The notes below the pieces were generated by a model. It saw nothing but the letters and a program-made list of their open reading frames with translations. It made no database searches and was not told the origin of the DNA. Made by a program: the position numbers and the translations under genes. Below, one piece after another: positions 60,326 through 64,000 of a stretch of DNA of 64,000 nt. Position 1 is the first letter of the stretch, and each line of letters begins with the position of its first letter. Source of the stretch: Fasciolopsis buskii (lineage: Eukaryota > Platyhelminthes > Trematoda > Plagiorchiida > Fasciolidae); the NCBI GenBank assembly GCA_008360955.1, contig LUCM01005015.1, positions 86,533 to 150,532 of the forward strand, read 5' to 3'.

Positions 60326-62644
60326 AACAGTTGCGTACTCTGAGAGAGAGAGCAAACACTAAATGCATCTAGTGACAGCCAGATATTCTCACGTATATCG
60401 TGCTGACGCGGTCAGCTACACATCCAGAACTTGTGCTGCGTGCATAACAGAGCATTTTGAATCGCGCGTCTATTAGGTTCATCTCACACGACCGATTAGT
60501 ATTGTGTATGACAAAGCGAAGAGAGTATGCGATATGTCATCTAGCAAGCTCAAGCTGAGAATAGTACCGAATATGTCGAAAAATGGATGTCAGCGTTCGT
60601 ACAGTTAGGTCAAGCACCAGTGACGTATGACAGAGAATGCAATGGACCTGAGCTCCTAGATCCTGGAGAACCACTGTTAACTGTCGAACGCAGATACCAC
60701 GCTCAGATACCTCTCACTGTACCGAAAATTACTACGACACAACGAGCTGTTTGTTTATCTTATATATACTGAGGAGCAGGATTAGTTCATCTAGACATCC
60801 GAGCATGGTGTTATAAGCTGTCTCTTGTAGCGGTACCCGTCAATACAGCGCCTGATTGATTAAAGCGGCGTATTCGTCTATAGCATCGAGAACGCGATTT
60901 CGTGTGAGACGTATCTTTTTCGACTCCACCCAACGTATCAGATGATAGCGCGATTAAGATATGAGTGAAAAAATAGTGCAGCCGCGTCCTGACACGGATC
61001 ATTTGTCATCAAATGATTAACTTTAATATCACGACTTGTAGATTGGAGAATTATGATTTGATATCAGATGACCAGTAATTTGCTTCCACTACTCTTTAAT
61101 CTCTCAGCGGTTCAACCTCTGTATACTATCGCTTCTATAGGCTCTACAAACAGATTCAGGTTTTTGCACGCGCCATTCATGCGCTATGAAACGATAAGTA
61201 AATCCACTCCTGATTGATAACGAGTCACGCGCGATCGACTCGCATCCCCACAGAGTTATTATCTCTCGCTGCATATATAGAATCGTTAGTGAATTGTGAC
61301 TCACTCATCTGTTGAGCTCACTATCACTCTCTCCAGAGACCCCATGTTCCTCGTCTTCCCAGGAGACTCGCAGAGCCATCCCCCCGCTCCGACTATGAAC
61401 TTCCTCTGATGGTAGTTGTGAGTTGTGCTCAACGAACTCAGTGTCGTATGGCTGGCCCACGATTCGTCCGTAGCTACTCCATGGACTGAGATAGTGAAAC
61501 CACACAACTTTCCGATTGCGAGTATTCTCCTCGCTCAGGCTTGAAGTGAGTACACGCAATTCAGGAGTATTCGAGTTCAGTGAGTAATTTATGCAAAGGC
61601 GGTCGGAGAAACAAACGAACGCCATAAACTGTCCTATCGCAAAGTTATATATAAAGGTTCTTGTGCATGAGCAGGCTGAATCAGGAGACGATAGCAGCAC
61701 TAGGCTTGTCAAAGCAACAGAGAGCTGAGAGCGAGTGTAATCACACGTGTGTCAGTCGTTACTATGCGCTGCGTAAGTATAGTGTATGAGAGGGGACCTG
61801 CATACAGTCCAAGAGCCGCACATACATGACTGATAAGTACGCAGATCTCGTCCTCGCCTGTTCCCAGTCATGTGTTGCCGCCAAAGAAGTATGAACTGCA
61901 ATGGACAGCATAGAGGTAGCCTCTATATCCCGGCACGGCGTATAGATTACGAGTATGGAGTGGCGTGATGAGCTGCACGACAGTTAACTTCTGTCACATC
62001 TATAGCGCGAGAGCGCCGCACCAAACAGACCCGAGCGAGGCAAGCAAGTGACTATGGAACAGAGCAACAGAGAGCGAGATGTATGATCTGCAGCGAGGAA
62101 AGTGTTACTTCGCTCTCGAGTATTACTTCAGGAAACGTAGCAAAGGCCACTTAACTTAATGTAAGAAAACTCTAGATTCACACTAAGGGTAGGCTAGCTG
62201 AGTGGTGAGTTTGGAGAATGAGACACCTCACGAAAGCTGCTGATGAACATAGCACGCGTTCGAACTGGAAGTCTCGAGAGATCTCTCTCGTTTAATATGT
62301 GAGCACATGTGAGAGCGCACAACATGTGCCTATATAGCTCTAGTCCGAGCTCTCCGCGCATCCACAACGGAGAATTAGTGGAATCCTTTAATCGGACATC
62401 ATACATGCCGATATTTGTCGCCATGGGACATTCGTGTTGCCGTGCTGCCTGTGAAGTCACGTAAATATATCGGAGATATACAGGTTGAGCTCGCACTCAC
62501 GCGATAATGAAGCATCTCTCAAGAAGCGTAAACGTGCGAATAGATAAAGTACAGCTGTACATATCCAAGATCTCACTGTGTCACGTGAGCACGCGTGACG
62601 TAATGTTATCTGTATCCAGAACTCTCCTATACAGAACTTTCAAC
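60326..62644. other. Low-confidence sequence between the right arms
   Basis: It has no recognisable features. The texture differs from the rest: frequent GAGAGA, CGCG and CACGTG-like strings and few long homopolymers. It lies where the reverse complement of 56046-57334 would be expected if the fold-back continued, but is about 1 kb longer and not clearly alignable. It may be error-rich single-read sequence. Confidence 0.4.
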
Positions 62645-63170
62645 CTATTTCCGCGGAATTTTCGCGAACACTGCGTGCTTCGACCTCATGTTTGATTTCG
62701 AAGTGGGTGTACGTGCGATCCAAACGGTACATCCAGTGCGGGAATTCAACTATGTATTATGCTACCAGTGGCAACTGAACTCCGAAAGTTCTTATCATAT
62801 CTTGTTTAAGAAAAAACAGGCAGCGAACTTGCAAACTAAGTCAAATTCACACGGTCAAAACAAAGCCGTTTGTAAGAAAGTTATGTGCATACTGATAAGG
62901 TTTATCCATTACACTAGACTTAGGTAAAGAATTGGTTTCACGCAGGGACCAACCCAATTGTTCTGGGAACTTATTTTTTATGCCCATTGGTACCTCACTT
63001 TTAAAGCGAAAGAATGCCGATACCAATCCAAACATTCATTTCGGACACTTTCATTGAACGTCATTTTGCTTATATTCGCCAGTGCAAAAGGTACATATGC
63101 ATTGAAAAAGTGGGTGTTTTTGATGTTATGATCCTTTGAATCGCCTCGAAAGTTCGACCACCTCGTGCCA
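62645..63170 (-). repeat. Right outer arm of the inverted repeat
   Basis: This is the reverse complement of 55545-56045 with indels. It shares CCTATTTCCGCGG, the CAGTGGCAACTGA segment, AAGAAAAA-CAGGCAGCGAACTTGCAAACT and the YVPFALANISKMTF-coding part. Confidence 0.85.
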
Positions 63171-63231
63171 CGCATCATTCCATCTCGACCTAAACTAATC
63201 GGGTCGGTAACAGGTATATACAGCCGGTATA

Positions 63232-63256
63232 NNNNNNNNNNNNNNNNNNNNNNNNN
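63232..63256. other. Assembly gap of exactly 25 N
   Basis: A fixed-size placeholder gap, about 60 bases beyond the outer end of the inverted repeat. Such a length is typical of gap-filling software marking an unresolved join. Confidence 0.95.
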
Positions 63257-63263
63257 TGATTCG

Positions 63264-63395
63264 GCTGTTCGCAACAGCTATGAACAGAAACTGTCCGAGG
63301 AACTTAGAATTGCGACGAGCAGCAGTGTAGACGTGGATTATGCGTGTGGGTGATGTTCTCCGGTTAGAGGTTTTCGACCATCGATGCAAATGGAC
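63264..63395 (+). mobile_element. LINE fragment with internal deletion
   Basis: The plus strand reads DSAVRNSYEQKLSEELR...SSVDVD, like the LINE endonuclease-RT linker, and then directly VGDVLRLEVFDHRC, the RT tail motif (V.D+.RLEVFDHRC). In intact elements these are more than 1.5 kb apart, so the RT domain has been deleted. The second part matches the same region as the fragment near 10.5 kb. Confidence 0.7.
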
Positions 63396-63454
63396 GCACT
63401 GTACGTTTGTTTCATCCATGTTAAGAATCATCAGCAGTGCTTATCCACCGCGTC

Positions 63455-63525
63455 CGAACTGGGACGCGAACTCGGGACGAACGATTTTGAATTGAATGCC
63501 TTAGCCATTACACTACCGGACAGGC
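63455..63525 (-). repeat. tRNA-derived SINE-like element or tRNA pseudogene
   Basis: The minus strand reads CCGGTAGTGTAATGGCTAAG (A-box-like, 63519-63500), then GAGTTCGCGTCCC (B-box-like, 63474-63462). Spacing of the two boxes is close to that in tRNA genes. I could not fold a complete cloverleaf with a 7-bp acceptor stem, so a SINE head or pseudogene is more likely than a working tRNA. Confidence 0.5.
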
Positions 63526-63891
63526 TCTGATCGGTTTTTCGAACTTCACCAAATGATGATGTTACACCTATCCGCCACTAATCTGCGCGGCCACGTGCCG
63601 CTAGCGCACAGCAGTCAACCTCTACCGATAGGTGATTTCTCCGGAATTTGTACGTTGGGGTTAAAATTCCCGTTGCCGTAATACTAAGGCATCGATTAGA
63701 AATGTGTACTCTTCTCCCTAAAATAGTTTTACTCTACTTTACCAACACATTCATATTGTCCTATCCCAACCCCCTAAGTTATGGTGTTCACCAGAACCTC
63801 CAGTGAGAGGATAATTTTCCTTGAATTGCACAATATCGTTAGACACGTTATCTTTCGTACGTAACAGTCATCATTGTTATTTTATTTCTAG
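63526..63891. other. Intron-like flank of the terminal exon
   Basis: No coding motif is seen. It ends in a polypyrimidine-rich acceptor TTATTTTATTTCTAG, consistent with the 3' part of an intron. Confidence 0.5.
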
Positions 63892-63994
63892 AGATGGAGA
63901 CAACGTCACTGTGTTCTGTACAAAGTTCGTGGGGGGAAGAAAACGGAAGTTTATTTTGATTACTACAAAGATGCCACACATACCAAACTCAAAG
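63892..63994 (+). CDS. Internal exon of a probable PH-domain protein
   Basis: This 103-base exon is bounded by a strong acceptor (TTTATTTCTAG, AG at 63890-63891) and donor (AAAG|GTTAGT, GT at 63995). In one frame it encodes RWRQRHCVLYKVRGG, KKTEVYFDYYKDATHTKLK. This matches the first strands of a pleckstrin-homology domain: W(K/R)...CVLY, a basic loop, a second strand ending in YY, then KLKG. PH domains bind membrane phosphoinositides or partner proteins; adaptor families such as GAB/DOS and DOK have a similar N-terminal strand pattern. Only one exon is present, so the protein cannot be named. It enters in phase 0 and ends in phase 1. The rest of the gene lies beyond the window. Confidence 0.65.
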
Positions 63995-64000
63995 GTTAGT

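Noticed and set aside
1..64000. CRISPR arrays, rRNA genes, bacterial operons or viral genomes
   Set aside because: I saw no regularly spaced identical repeats, no rRNA-like conserved strings and no clusters of intact unspliced genes; the only virus-like sequence is a 35-residue scrap of an LTR retrotransposon RT.

Overview
This window is eukaryotic, not bacterial. It has one clear split gene with phase-consistent GT-AG introns, a single exon of a second gene at the right edge, and a large amount of decayed transposon sequence. The retrotransposon proteins (apurinic-endonuclease/reverse-transcriptase LINEs with motifs such as GDFNAQV, SVLLYGCETW and VFDHRC, plus a Ty3/gypsy fragment and a MULE transposase) resemble, from memory, those of parasitic flatworms, most likely a digenean trematode. 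The species cannot be told from the sequence alone.

Left part (1-11.4 kb). The minus strand carries a complete gene for actin-related protein 8 (ARP8/ACTR8), a nuclear subunit of the INO80 chromatin remodeller. I resolve six coding exons, 10258 down to 1097, that join in frame to about 746 codons. Introns 1 and 4 hold transposon debris: a tRNA-like SINE remnant, a Ty3/gypsy RT fragment and a LINE endonuclease fragment. A LINE RT tail lies about 130 bases upstream of the start codon. A further minus-strand candidate exon lies at 11.2-11.4 kb.

Middle part (12-53 kb). I recognise almost nothing here except mobile elements in various states of decay. There are LINE copies at 12.3-13.8 kb (-, interrupted by a 718-N gap), 16.5-17.5 kb (-), 31.5-31.75 kb (+, weak), 33.7-35.8 kb (-), 46.3-50.4 kb (-, the most complete) and 50.8-52.4 kb (+). 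A MULE-type transposase pseudogene lies at 27.3-27.9 kb with a hairpin just upstream, and a degenerate AT-rich satellite follows at 28.2-28.7 kb. The last two LINEs lie head to head.

Right part (53-64 kb). From 55.5 to 63.2 kb the sequence folds back on itself: two nested pairs of inverted arms, about 0.5 kb and 0.9 kb, with many small indels in the right-hand arms. This could be a real inverted duplication, but it looks more like a long-read fold-back artefact used to fill a gap, and a fixed-size 25-N gap lies just beyond it. After that come a deleted LINE fragment, a tRNA-like element, and at 63892-63994 a well-bounded exon that looks like the first half of a PH domain.

Overall this is one conserved chromatin gene, the edge of a probable signalling or adaptor gene, and about 50 kb of retrotransposon-rich DNA between them. 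I see no prokaryotic operons, CRISPR arrays or rRNA genes.
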